Shown one piece after another: positions 19,343 to 29,300 of a stretch of 64,000 nucleotides of DNA. The position numbers and the translations under genes are program-made. The notes below the pieces were generated by a model, which was given only the letters and a program-made list of their open reading frames with translations, was not told the DNA's origin and did not search any database. Positions within the stretch are counted from its first letter, which is position 1. Each line of letters opens with the position of its first letter. The stretch is from Hydractinia symbiolongicarpus (Eukaryota; Cnidaria; Hydrozoa; Anthoathecata; Hydractiniidae): assembly GCF_029227915.1 (NCBI RefSeq), contig NC_079885.1, positions 12,413,001 to 12,477,000 of the forward strand. The letters run 5' to 3'.

Positions 19343-19939
19343 TTATTCGAGGATTTTCCAAGTCCTTGGATGTTCCAATCTCACGTACAAGCACGCATGC
19401 TTTGACTTTTTCAATTCAGCCTTGATCTCGCCCCAATCGAGGATCATATTCGTCTCTTCGTCGATCATCTTCATATCTGAACGTTCGTGGGGATACCAGG
19501 GGAATAGTTGCTTTTTCTGTCTCCTCGAATTTTTAGGCAAAGCAGTGTAAGACTGTGTTAAGAGCCACAAGCTGTGCTTACGATGCCTACCACTGATGGC
19601 AGGCTCAGGTAGAGTTGCCGCCACTTGTCGAGGCTCTCGTCGGCTATGACATCATCCACGACGAAAAGAGTATCCTCACTAGCGAGTAAGGACAATAATT
19701 TCTCAATTAATTTTAAACAATTGATTTTTGAGGTCTATAAGAAACACATACTTGTCTCTCCAGAGCGAGGCCCTCTCAAGGCATGTTTTATTCCATTGCA
19801 AGGTAGGAAATAGTATCACTATGTTGTGATAGTGGTGTCTGTATTCGTTTTTAAGCAGATTCAAAACACGTTGTGTTTTTCCGCGGCTTGCTGGGCCTGT
19901 AAAGATACATGTATGGGAGTCTTTTACAACATCTAACAT
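19343..19939 (-). pseudogene. Polinton genome-packaging ATPase (FtsK/A32-like), broken
   Basis: The start at 19939 opens MLDVVKDSHTCIFTGPASRG-KT, a Walker A loop. A frameshift near 19705 leads to a Walker B region ending LFVVDDV (about 19650-19690). Another near 19622 leads to AISGRHRKHSLWLLTQSYTA, the conserved block with a sensor Gln after the Walker B strand. It ends LYVRLEHPRTWKILE at 19343. These are hallmarks of the A32-type ATPases that package DNA into capsids in Polintons, poxviruses and adenovirus-like elements. At least two frameshifts inactivate it. Its ATG directly follows the stop codon of the zinc-ribbon gene upstream. Confidence 0.8.
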
Positions 19940-20195
19940 TTATTGATAACACCATCTTTTATCATTAACCTTTGGATATATAGCGGCACAGGTAGAACAA
20001 ATCCATACGCCGCCGTGATTGTTCATCAAAAAGCCCTGACAGACGGGGCAGAACTTGGTCTTTCGAGTATTGTATTCGAGGGGTAGGGGGTCAAACACTA
20101 TCTTGCCATCTAGGTACCGCAGTACCTTGCGGTACCTCTTGACGAGCCGTACCTTCTCATGACTGACGGGGAAGGTTCGAGTTTAAAAAAGGCAT
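19940..20195 (-). pseudogene. Small zinc-ribbon protein (Polinton region)
   Basis: The ATG at 20195 begins MPFLNSNLPRQS and hits a stop. In the neighbouring frame the coding sense continues as EKVRLVKRYRKVLRYLDGKI. It ends in two CxxC pairs (FCPVCQGFLMNNHGGVWICS with STC), i.e. a four-Cys zinc ribbon, then NDKRWCYQ and TAA. The stop is immediately adjacent to the ATPase ATG at 19939, so the two genes are co-linear. A zinc ribbon beside a packaging ATPase could be a transcription or packaging cofactor; this is speculation. One frameshift near 20155 is seen. Confidence 0.5.
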
Positions 20196-20326
20196 ATTGA
20201 TGGTTGTTTTTAACAGCTCGGCGTACCGAGGCACAATATCATGGGAAAAAGGGCGTAAAGACGCAAGTAAAACTCGTCTTGTTGTAACCCTCTAATTTCT
20301 CTATCGATTCTGATTGGATCTATTTA

Positions 20327-20825
20327 TTATTTCACGTCTATTCCGAGACTCAACCACATGGGTTGAGTGTTGGTGTAATCTCCTAGCAACCTCAGCAAGC
20401 GTCGGAGCATTGCCATTTTCTTGATATTTAAATGGTACCTTGTGATCAATGTGCAGCCACTCTTAATTTTCCCAGGTCATTCCCTCAGAAAACTGAGCTT
20501 CAATATGGGCCTGCAGCGTAGCTATGAGCTCCTTGTTTTCATGTAGAACCCTGCAGGGTTGGTTTCTTACAACGCAAGCGATATCACCACCGCCACATTC
20601 TTTACATTTATATCTTTGCCTTTCATGGTGGCCAATTCCACTTCCCTTACAATCCTTGCACTGGTATCTTTGCCTTTGATGCGGGCACCTTGTGCGCTCC
20701 TTTAACGCCTTGTTAGCATCGAGACATTTTATGCACTGTTTTATCGTTTGACTATTAAGCTTGATCCTAAAATAGTTTAGGGAAAGATAGTGTTTACATT
20801 TTGAACATTTCTTAGCATCCTCCAT
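20327..20825 (-). pseudogene. Zinc-finger repeat plus HNH-like endonuclease
   Basis: The start at 20825 gives MEDAKKCSKCKHYLSLNYF, a first CxxC finger. Two units follow of the pattern C/HxHxRQRYxCKxC (RCPHQRQRYQCKDCKG, HHERQRYKCKECGG), resembling EsV-1-7-like Cys/His repeats of algae and giant viruses. The C-terminal part contains AHIEAQFSEGMTWEN, a TAA at 20463-20465, then EWLHIDHKVPFKY in the same frame and, after a frameshift, TNTQPMW. The IDH..PMW arrangement is that of HNH-type homing-like nucleases of large viruses. In vivo it could be a selfish or genome-processing nuclease. It is broken here by a stop and a frameshift. Confidence 0.65.
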
Positions 20826-20891
20826 GCTGATTTCTATTTGTCTCTATGACAAACAGAAATTTTATCGCACGGTCTATTTTGGAGGTATTAT

Positions 20892-21163
20892 TTATTTAGG
20901 CTTCGGGACTATACTTGTGGGAATCCACCCTATCTTCACAGCCATTTCGCGACTCTCCCTGCCTGCAGAAAAATAGGCCACCATCTTGAGGACATCGTTT
21001 GTATCCATCTTGGTAGATGGCCGTGTTATACTCAAGAATTTCTTACCCGCCAGGGTATAGGCAAAGGTGAAAGATAAATCTACGACAGTCTCGTACAACA
21101 TATCTAAAATTTCCTTCTCTTTTGGGGATAATGTTGCTATCCATGCGAGCTTTGCTTGTAGTC
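20892..21163 (-). pseudogene. Polinton small membrane-associated protein, N-terminus frameshifted
   Basis: The main frame (from 21101) contains YETVVDLSFTFAYTLAGKKF and STKMDTNDVLKMVAYFSAGR, and ends PKPK. Coding sense continues upstream in this frame (LSPKEKEILDML) to about 21145, whereas the likely ATG at about 21163 (MTTSKARMD) is in another frame, implying a frameshift. The hydrophobic face and the SxRPSTKMxxxDxxKF-like block resemble a short conserved Polinton protein I recall from cnidarians. Function unknown. Confidence 0.45.
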
Positions 21164-21179
21164 ATTTACTTAGAGCATT

Positions 21180-21527
21180 TTAAAAAACATTAGTGCATTC
21201 GAAAAATGTCAATCTGGGGTTGGGCTTTGCCCTTTTGTTGAGGCTCGGGATGAATCGCGGGCTTGTGGGGTTTGTTTCCAAACTTGTACCATACACCAAC
21301 CCTATCGCAAGCACGGCCAAAGTCCCTACACCGTACATGTAGACTGACTGTACGGAACTGGCTCCAGAAGAGGTTTTGACTGTAGGTTCTACCGTACCCT
21401 CTTGTTGTTTCATTTCTTCCTTTCTTTTCTTCATCAGTGCCGCCAACTTGTGTCCCTGGGCCACACGCCCCGGATGCTTTACTGGCTTTGTAATGACTCT
21501 CTCTTCTTGTTTCTGTTCTTCAATCAT
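21180..21527 (-). CDS. Polinton single-pass membrane protein, 115 residues
   Basis: An intact frame gives a basic N-terminus with KHPGRVAQGHKLAALMKKRK, a polar linker, and one hydrophobic segment (YMYGVGTLAVLAIGLVYG). A proline-rich tail with KRAKPNPRL follows. The GRVAxGKRLAxWN-like start followed by a membrane segment is a pattern I associate with Polinton-encoded proteins of invertebrates. It lies 21 bases downstream of the next minus-strand gene and is probably expressed with it. The last residues (TFFECTNVF) may be a frame-shifted tail. The role is unknown; an envelope- or membrane-linked step is possible. Confidence 0.5.
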   Translation of the reverse strand: MIEEQKQEERVITKPVKHPGRVAQGHKLAALMKKRKEEMKQQEGTVEPTVKTSSGASSVQSVYMYGVGTLAVLAIGLVYGTSLETNPTSPRFIPSLNKRAKPNPRLTFFECTNVF

Positions 21528-21548
21528 TTATGTTATAACTATGAAGGG

Positions 21549-22051
21549 CTATAAGATAAATTTTACATCCTCAAAGATCTTTCTCCTTCCCTCCGCCTCA
21601 TCCTCTTTTTTACTCCTTTGTCTAGCTGTATGCCCCGCAACCAAAATTGGAGCTAGACATCTACCAATTTTGCAGTACACAAGGATCCCGAGATGTGTCA
21701 TGGCATCTCGTATAATAGGGTCCTCTTCAATGTCCCTACGTAAATAATCGACATTGTCGCTATCCACGACATTCCCAATCAAATTTGCGTATAGGCTGAC
21801 CGCGTGAGTAGTCAAATCCTTGGCCGTCTTTTCCCCTTCTCCTGTAATTCTCGTTGTACGTACTCTGCATGTACCTTTTCTACCGCGTCATCAGGGGCCT
21901 TGTCGATAAAGCCTTCTGTACATTTCTTCGGTAGGAGATGTCCCTTACCCCTATGCAAGGCATCCTTCCAGGCTTGGCGTTTATCCGTTGGTTTTTCGAC
22001 ATGTTCAAAATTTTCTGAGGCTGTGTAGAATACTTGTGCAAGCTCTGACAT
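21549..22051 (-). pseudogene. Polinton conserved hypothetical protein, one frameshift
   Basis: The ATG at 22051 (MSELAQVFYTASENFEHVEK) starts a frame with KRQAWKDALHRGKGHLLPKK, ending at 21812. Coding sense passes to the next frame (TTHAVSLYANLIGNVVDSDN, then LRRDIEEDPIIRDAMTHLGI) and ends at 21549. I recall the two halves as one protein of about 165 residues in cnidarian Polintons, so a single frameshift near 21815 is inferred. A longer N-terminal extension to 22138 is open but hydrophobic and unlikely. No catalytic motif is seen. Confidence 0.55.
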
Positions 22052-22156
22052 CTTTATTATTAGCCTTTTATAACGAAAAAAACAAAATACAATCAGGGCA
22101 TAAGGTAGTATTACAGAGATATACAAACACACTTCCATTTAGTTATTCTCGGGTGT

Positions 22157-25100
22157 CTACCGGCGGTAGTGTCCACGGGCCAGTGTTGAAATTTGATCCT
22201 GTTGCACGAGCCTTTTGTCATCTACCCTGTTAAGTGCTAATTTGTTCACCTCTTGGGTATATATTTTATGGTTCTTGTGTTGAATCAAGACCTGGCTTTT
22301 GCATATATCAACACCTTCCTTCATACATCGCCTATAGTCGTCAAAAGTGATAGACTTCTTGGTCACACATCTTTTTACGCCCTTCGTTTTCCTGTAACCG
22401 CCCTCTCTTTTAAGTCTCTCATAGGCATATAACTTTGCCCTCAGTGTTATGAACTCAGTCATGATTTTTCCTGCTAGCTCGTCTTTCATTAAACCCACGA
22501 CTTTTTTGTTTTCCCCTATGGGGAGAGGCCTATTATCGTCCCTACTATATGCGCTCGTATCAAAACGTTTCTCGACATCGTCCTTGATATCCCTGTAAAA
22601 TTCGTGGGTTCGAATGTGATAAACGAACGAGTCCGTATCCATGTAGCAGAGCTGCAGCTTGCTACTATATTTTGCTTGCAAGTAGTCGTAGTGGAACTCA
22701 TACATCACAATTTTTTGACATGTCTAGGATTGCCTGGCCTATATACACCGGCTTGTTCACCCTTACCTCAGTCTTCCCCATTTCAAAGCCTAGGAGGTGT
22801 TTACTAAACCGGCTTCCACTCTTAAAGTTGGGCTTCATAACAAGCTTCATATACTTGTCCTCGTTGGTAACCAGCTGAATGTTGCGGTGGTTCTGGATAT
22901 TTGCCATCGTCTTTACAAACACAGAGAGGTTCATGAGCTTGTAGAAATCCTTCTTGAAGTCATTTTTTGCAGCAGTCCTCAACCCCGTGTTGTGATCTAT
23001 GTATCCCCTAAGCCATGACTTTTGATTAAATTGAATGACCCTATGTACTTTCTTTAGTTCAAGCCCATGCTTCATGGCTTCGTGGAGGGCTCTAATATGT
23101 ACCACGTACCCACGCTTGCTTTTCAAATTAGGTACCAGTTTCTTGTCCTTGTTGATCGTCATGCGTTAAGGTAAAAATGGTAACTCATTATGTTTATCAT
23201 GCAACCTCTCAGGATATTCCATATTTACCTCTAAAATGTACTCATGTTTATTGTCCCTAACAAACGTTGGAGATCCATTTGAAGCCATCTGTTGGTAGGT
23301 CCTGACGCATGGCCCATCCATATAGATTATTAGCATTTACGTACTGCAGGTATGATGACTCAACATCCGAATCATACTGGTCCCTCATGTATCTGTTGTT
23401 TGCTTTGGCATACCAGTGTACCTCCTGAGTTATACCTCCTCGTACCCCCTTCTCAAACATCAATAGCATGCCAGGATCTGTGAGAAGTTCTAGCTTAATT
23501 TCAGTATACTTGAGTGCTGCTTTCCATGGCAGGTCGGGTGCGGAGTAAAAGTGCGCAGAGACAAGCTTGTAGTTTGTTAAGCACACGTCTCGAAATGTTT
23601 CGAAAACAACGGCTAATAACAGGACGTCTGTCTTAAGATACACATGTCCCCTATGGTGACTACATCATCTGGGGTGATACAATTCCATATACTCTTTTTG
23701 CATGTTCATAATCATCATCACTAATTTCATTCATGTTCAGCATGCTGTAAAAGGCGTCCCTAGGTGGTAGCTCCAACTCTTCGAATCGCTGCCAATCATC
23801 CATGCACTCGTACGGATAGACACCCTTTCTGCGTATGAGATTAAATGTATCATCCTTGTTAAAAAACCAGCGCAGATTTTTGCACTGTTCGTCAGTGAGG
23901 TTGCTTGCCAATTTATTCAGGCTTGATGGCATTAATCGGCAGCTATCGATAAACCTAATCTCTATCTTCTTATACATTTCTCCGTCGCCATGCCCCATAC
24001 CTGCAAGTGGTACCTTGATTTTAACATTGAAACTTATATATTTTTCAGTATTCTCTGCTATTCAACCAATGTTCTGGGTGTCGTATTTTTCGCGGGTGAA
24101 GAGATGCGCATCGTAGCCACTAAGGTTGTGGAAGGTGACAGCTATATGGTTAGGTATCTTGTACTTAAGGTTCCACTTGATATGCGCCGCGCCTATGTAC
24201 AAACCTATGTAGTGACAGTGGTCCCTAACTTTGCGGTTATTCTCGTCGTTAAACATCTTCATTCGGTGGCCTCATTATGTTCCCTTTTTAACACCTTTGT
24301 CAGTTCCAGCATTAGTTATTGGGGGTAGGTCTTATATAACCACTTCACCTCGTCCTCCAGGTGGTCCACGAATTGCTTGACGCAATCCTCACCACTGTAG
24401 ACTGTTAGGGGATCTGGTACATCATCATAGACGAATTTGAGTATGTACACCATCCGGATGGTACATGCTTGTTCAGCTTTTTGATTTTCGTCCCCTTTAC
24501 ATCTTCTACTGGGACGAGTATTGAAAGCCTGTAGACAGTTCAGGCAAAAATGCATTGATTTTGTGTTCTTTGAGGTCTCACTACCCATAGTCGCGATAGG
24601 CTTTTGACAGCTGTGTAGTGAATCTTTGAACCATCCGTGATAAGCAACAGATTAACCTACCTGTTACATACGGATCGCCGCAGGATATTGATCTTCTTTC
24701 CTATTACCTACAAGACGTTTACCGCAATGTCCGTGTTATTCTTTTCAAATTTGGATATATCCTTGATAGTTGTTGGAAACAATATCCTGCCAATTGTAGA
24801 GGGGAATATAGCGATGCATTTGTGATATTCGATTCGGGTTCCTTCCGATCTCTGTATGGTGTGGGGATACTATGACACTCCATTTGAAACATTCATCATC
24901 CTCATTCACTGGGTTGATGATAGCCTTTTTGGAAGCCATCCATTTGGGTAGTTCTATGTATGATGAACCCCTTGTTAGCCGCAGTTTATGGAAATCTACA
25001 TCAAGGTGTAGGATTCGAGTAATGGTGAATCCACTTTGGGGTAGTGCTGGATTGTTCACGTGTTTCTTGATATCAGCAAACATCCTATCCAGCACGTTGT

Positions 25101-25183
25101 CTACGTCGCTACCCTGGAATATTTCTGTCATCTTGCTGTTAAAGGCTTTTTTCACCTCGATGTACTCATCAAATCGATTTTAG
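22157..25183 (-). pseudogene. Polinton protein-primed family B DNA polymerase, broken in many places
   Basis: Pieces in several frames, all minus strand, follow PolB order. N-terminal KAIINPVNEDDECFKWSVI (about 24.75-25.18 kb) comes first, then a CxxC zinc piece (MHFCLNCLQAF, 24.5 kb). The DHCHY..NLSGYDAHLF block lies at 24.06-24.26 kb, the exonuclease part with FIDSCRLMPSSL at 23.66-24.0 kb, and the TDVLLLAVVFE block at 23.6 kb. Motif A is altered (NANNLYG with Asn where Asp is expected, about 23.33 kb). Motif B reads LSVFVKTM (about 22.9 kb), with the usual Gly replaced. Motif C YMDTDS is intact (about 22.64 kb). The product would replicate the element from a terminal protein. Multiple frameshifts and these changes make it inactive. 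Confidence 0.85.
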
Positions 25184-25200
25184 ATTTCGACAACCATTTA

Positions 25201-25630
25201 CGGCAAGACACAAAAATAACTCGTAAATATCAAGCTCTAGAATATGAAATATTAAAGCGATGAGAATCCTCTAATAGACAGTTTTTCTATTCCACAGCAT
25301 TATTTTGGCTGCAATAAGAAAACTAAAAATGACTATAGCAACATTTTGCTCGTCCGTTTTCGCATTTTAAAAAACCTAAAATGTCTCGCTGTTTATATGA
25401 AACGGCGAAATGAAAGCTTTTGTTCATGGGTCGATGCAGATGACATAAAGAATGAAAAAAAATCGCAAAACTTATAAAATGTTGTACATAATCCAACGCA
25501 GAGTTGTTTTATTAAGCAAAACTTTAGAAAAGTAGCTACCTAGCTAACACGAGATCAGACATTTTTCTACAAAAAAAGACAACATGAAAATTGCAAGCAA
25601 TTTTTTTATTTGAGAGTGAGTTAAAGTTAC
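25201..25630. other. Gap between Polinton edge and F-box-like exon
   Basis: AT-rich sequence with no recognised gene. If the adjacent exon's donor at 25630 is used, this stretch would be the beginning of an intron running into the Polinton. Confidence 0.4.
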
Positions 25631-25805
25631 CATTTTTATCGACATCTTTATCATCGTAACAATTTATTTCATGCACTTTTGATTGACAAGTGTACCACGC
25701 AGCCGGCGATAAATAACGAAACTGATAGACTTTATACCACTGCAGGTAAGAGAAGATTTTTTTCACCAACTCCCAGGTGGTGAAGACTTGCGAAGCTGCA
25801 TTCAT
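25631..25805 (-). CDS. F-box-like first coding exon
   Basis: The ATG at 25805 opens MNAASQVFTTWELVKKIFSY and then LQWYKVYQFRYLSPAAWYTC. The WELVxKIFSYL..W..V..FR.LSPAAR-like pattern is that of an F-box, the roughly 45-residue Skp1-binding motif of ubiquitin-ligase substrate receptors. A plausible donor (ATG|GTAACT at 25630) ends the exon after 58 codons plus one base. The frame also stays open to 25536, with low-complexity sequence. The rest of the gene would lie at lower coordinates, that is, through or beyond the Polinton, and is not seen. It might be a cut-off gene remnant. Confidence 0.45.
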
Positions 25806-26306
25806 ATTTTACTCCTGTCAATCGTAAAACAAAATCTGGCGTCAAATTACGATTGCCTACTTTTTTATATTTCTACCGTTCAAACGTCATGTTTATACTC
25901 ATTGCTTCTAAGAAACATTTATGCATTAAGTCATCACGTGACACCATGCAAATTTCTTTTGTAAAAGCTTTTATTTAAATGTCTTAAATGTCTCAAAGCT
26001 GTTATACAAGGACACCATCGAATGGCTATACCTGAAATCATTGCACATGCTTTAAAAATAATTTTTATTCTAGTATATAAAAATTTCATTGTTAAAAAAA
26101 GAAAAAAAAAACTAAAGAAAAAAATGAAATAGGCAGTTAATATATACAAAAAAACAACAAAAACGACTACTTCTTACCAAAATAAAGGTGATTTAATTGT
26201 TACGTGTTCTTGTTGAAAAATTGAGATGTGCTTCCTAATTTATCGTAACGGATATCGAATTTTAAATCAACGCCCTCCCCATTCGAAATAAAAATGTCTA
26301 CAAAGA

Positions 26307-29300
26307 TTAAAATACAAAGTCCTGATAAATTGCGGCCTCGTTTTCATCGCCACTTTCTTTCTTCGTTTGGATATGAGCAAGTGTGTTTTGGAAATGTTTA
26401 TTTATCGCTTCTGCTTCTTCGCTTACTTCTAATCCAGGAAGATCTTCACGTATTTTGTCAATCAACTGATTCAAAATTGTAGCATTTACCTAAACGATGT
26501 TCAAATGATATTTATTTTTTTATTTATTTATTTATTTATTAGTTAATACTTACACAGGATGGCCTAACCAGTTACAAAATGGTACTGTTATTTAATAGGG
26601 TCCTGTATCATTATCGCGTTCATTTAAACAGCATACTAGTCTACTGCAAGTTTAAGATCTTCTCGTCACAACATGACACAAAACATACATACAGAAAACC
26701 TAAAGTTTATAGACTTCATTTGGTGTAATATTGAAGAAAACAGCAATAGGGAAGTTCTCCGAGTATGCCGAACTATAATTTAGGATAAAATTTTAAGTTT
26801 ACGTTCTATTGACCCAAGATGAGAGTAGCTATTTCTTCCAATAAATTATTGAACACAGATTGACAATTTATCTCTTTTATATTTCGGTGGAAGCATGGTT
26901 GTTAAAAAAAATAAAACTTACAGCTTCATTCCCCTTTTCATAATAGTACAAGTATCGGTTGAGTATCTCGACAAACAACTGCACTTGAACTGTTGGGTCC
27001 ATACACTGGTTGGCGATACGTAAAGACTTCTTCAAACACTCCATAACACGCTTTCCATCACGACACTAAAATGCGAAACATAGAAAAAACATTTATCACG
27101 GCTGCAAAGTTATGACAATGTAGTTTACTATACGAAGAATATATCCACTCCAACTGCACAAAGTTATTTAATAATTTCATTTAAAGTGATAACCCAACAC
27201 TACGGTATCGGTTTAACTTATCATCCTTGCAACAGTAGCCAAAGTTGTGCACACTTAAAGTCATACCTCTGAACTCTCCTTTTCTTCTCCTTCGCCATCA
27301 AATACTCTTCCTGACCAAAACAAGTGAGAACACACTGAAACGCCACGACATTGATCTGGTTTCTTTAAAAGTTTAGAGGCGGCTAAAGCACACTGAGTGC
27401 GAAGTGGTTCGTGATTCTCTTCTGTGAAACAACTTGCACGTTCGAACGTCCCGATGATTAATGTAATGGCGGCTAGTTGTGCTTTTGAATCTGATATTTC
27501 GTCTTCGTAAATTGCAAACGCCTATAAATAATGTGAATGAAGGTATAACAGTGAGATTCTTCTGTGGACTCATCAAAACACGCTCTTACATTCACCAAAC
27601 AAGTACATGTCTATTAAAAGAAATCATAGGTGGTCCTTGTTACCTGACTCATAAACTCATAAGCAACAGTTTCTGCGTTCGTGAACCTCTGTTGATCGGC
27701 GGCCAACGCGCCTTGCAAAAACAAGCGGAGCGACAAGTCGGCATAATCTGCTTTCCAGAGAGCGCAGATAGTCTGGTGACAGAATTGAAATATTTTTTGA
27801 CACTTCTTGTCCCATTTATCATCCTGAAAAAAGAGAACATTTTAAAATATCTGACTGATTGAAGCTCAAAGTTGGAATCAGAGTGGTTATACATACCTGA
27901 TCCTGTTGATCCTTGTATATAAACGCAAGTCGAAATGCAGCGAACACCAAGGGAGGGAGAGTCCACCTAATACGCTTCTCTCCACCACTGCCAAAGTTTT
28001 TACGAGCAGTATTTAATATCTAAAAAAATCAAAAGCAGTGTGACCAGAGTCTTTTTAAAAAGTTTTTATTATATTATCAGAGCGTACAAGTAGTGACGTT
28101 TAGTGATGTAAGAAGAAACCGCAAACGTTTGTCACAAACCCTAGTTCTTATTCAAATGTCAGGCCTATCAATAAGGGGAGAGCAATTGCTCTAGCTCACG
28201 CAAAGGCTCGCCCAATTCTGAGAAATGAGAAACTAGCTGAGCCATTAATTGCTCCCCCAATTCTAAAAAAAGTTTTCCTGCTGAGCAACATTAATTCATC
28301 TCACATAGAAATCAATGTTATCTTTCTTATTATTTACAGTAAAAAAGAACTAAAATACATAAAAAAGATAACACAACATAAAGAAAACAGACTTTGTGAT
28401 AAAATATGGGTTTATAATCTTATTTTATTTATTCTAATTGCTCGCCCAGTTTAAATTATTGTACCCTTGGGGGAGCGATTTATAGCTCTGGTGTTATTTT
28501 CTTATTGATAGGCCTGAATGTTTATTAAAAAACCGTATGTAATAAAAGAATTGTTAAATTTCTTTGTTAAATTGCACTATTTGTTGAGAAAGTCAGTTAC
28601 TTAATTACTCTGGGTCTAAAACAAGAGAAATCCGATGAACTAACCCCCTCGTGCATGGAGTGTTCATGCAGAACAGATGCAAAAGGGAGTAATCACTTAC
28701 AAGGTACTGTTGGTCAGGATTGTCTGAGTATAACAACGTTACAAACCGTCCCATAAGGCCTTGTTCTTCTGCAAAATCTTCAGGATCTTCCTATAAACAC
28801 AAGAAAAGCATGACACGCTTCACTAACAAAGAAACAAATTTGTTTTTTTTGCTTGTCTTACATTATGTCACAAATTCAATTTTCATCTGAACAGGATGCT
28901 TTAAAAGATTTCGACTGAATTGGTGCATAAATTATCTGGACTTATTATTTTCTGCAATATTGTTCAACACAGCGTTTTCAACTGGATCACGGATACTCAA
29001 TAGTTGTAGATAAAACTAGGATTCAATAAGGTTAATGACATAATTTTGGTCTATGAAACCAAAGAGTTAGCAGAATTCTTACTGGTTCAGTCGGTTGATC
29101 GTCTTGGTCCATGATAAGTGGAGCAGCAAGCTGCAAGATACCTTCCACTTCTTCCATAGATGGGATGTAAGTGTCGTTATCTAACGCGTTATTTATCACA
29201 TACATGGCCATTTCCTTACGTGTTGCGTAGTCAAAGTAATCAAAGAGTGGTGCGAAATGCTTGAGCTTTAAAATGGTCAACACATTGTTGTATATGTCAA

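Larger units (their letters stand above)
11298..25200. mobile_element. Degraded Polinton/Maverick (virus-like) element, about 14 kb
   Basis: The gene set (PolB, packaging ATPase, retroviral-type integrase, major capsid protein plus typical small proteins) defines a Polinton/Maverick, related to adintovirus-like viruses. The base composition is visibly GC-richer than the flanks. Accessory genes include BRO-N, a Cys/His-repeat HNH nuclease and a DUF4116-like repeat ORF. The N-terminus of PolB lies at the right edge and small ORFs at the left. I could not match terminal inverted repeats between about 11.3 kb and 25.2 kb, and no protease gene was recognised, so both ends may have eroded. The bounds given are where coding similarity stops. 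It is almost certainly inactive. Confidence 0.8.

Noticed and set aside
11293-25270. Polinton terminal inverted repeats
   Set aside because: I compared the outermost 300 bases on each side by eye and found no convincing inverted match; the AGGC inverted repeat at 10871-11289 belongs to a self-contained MITE.
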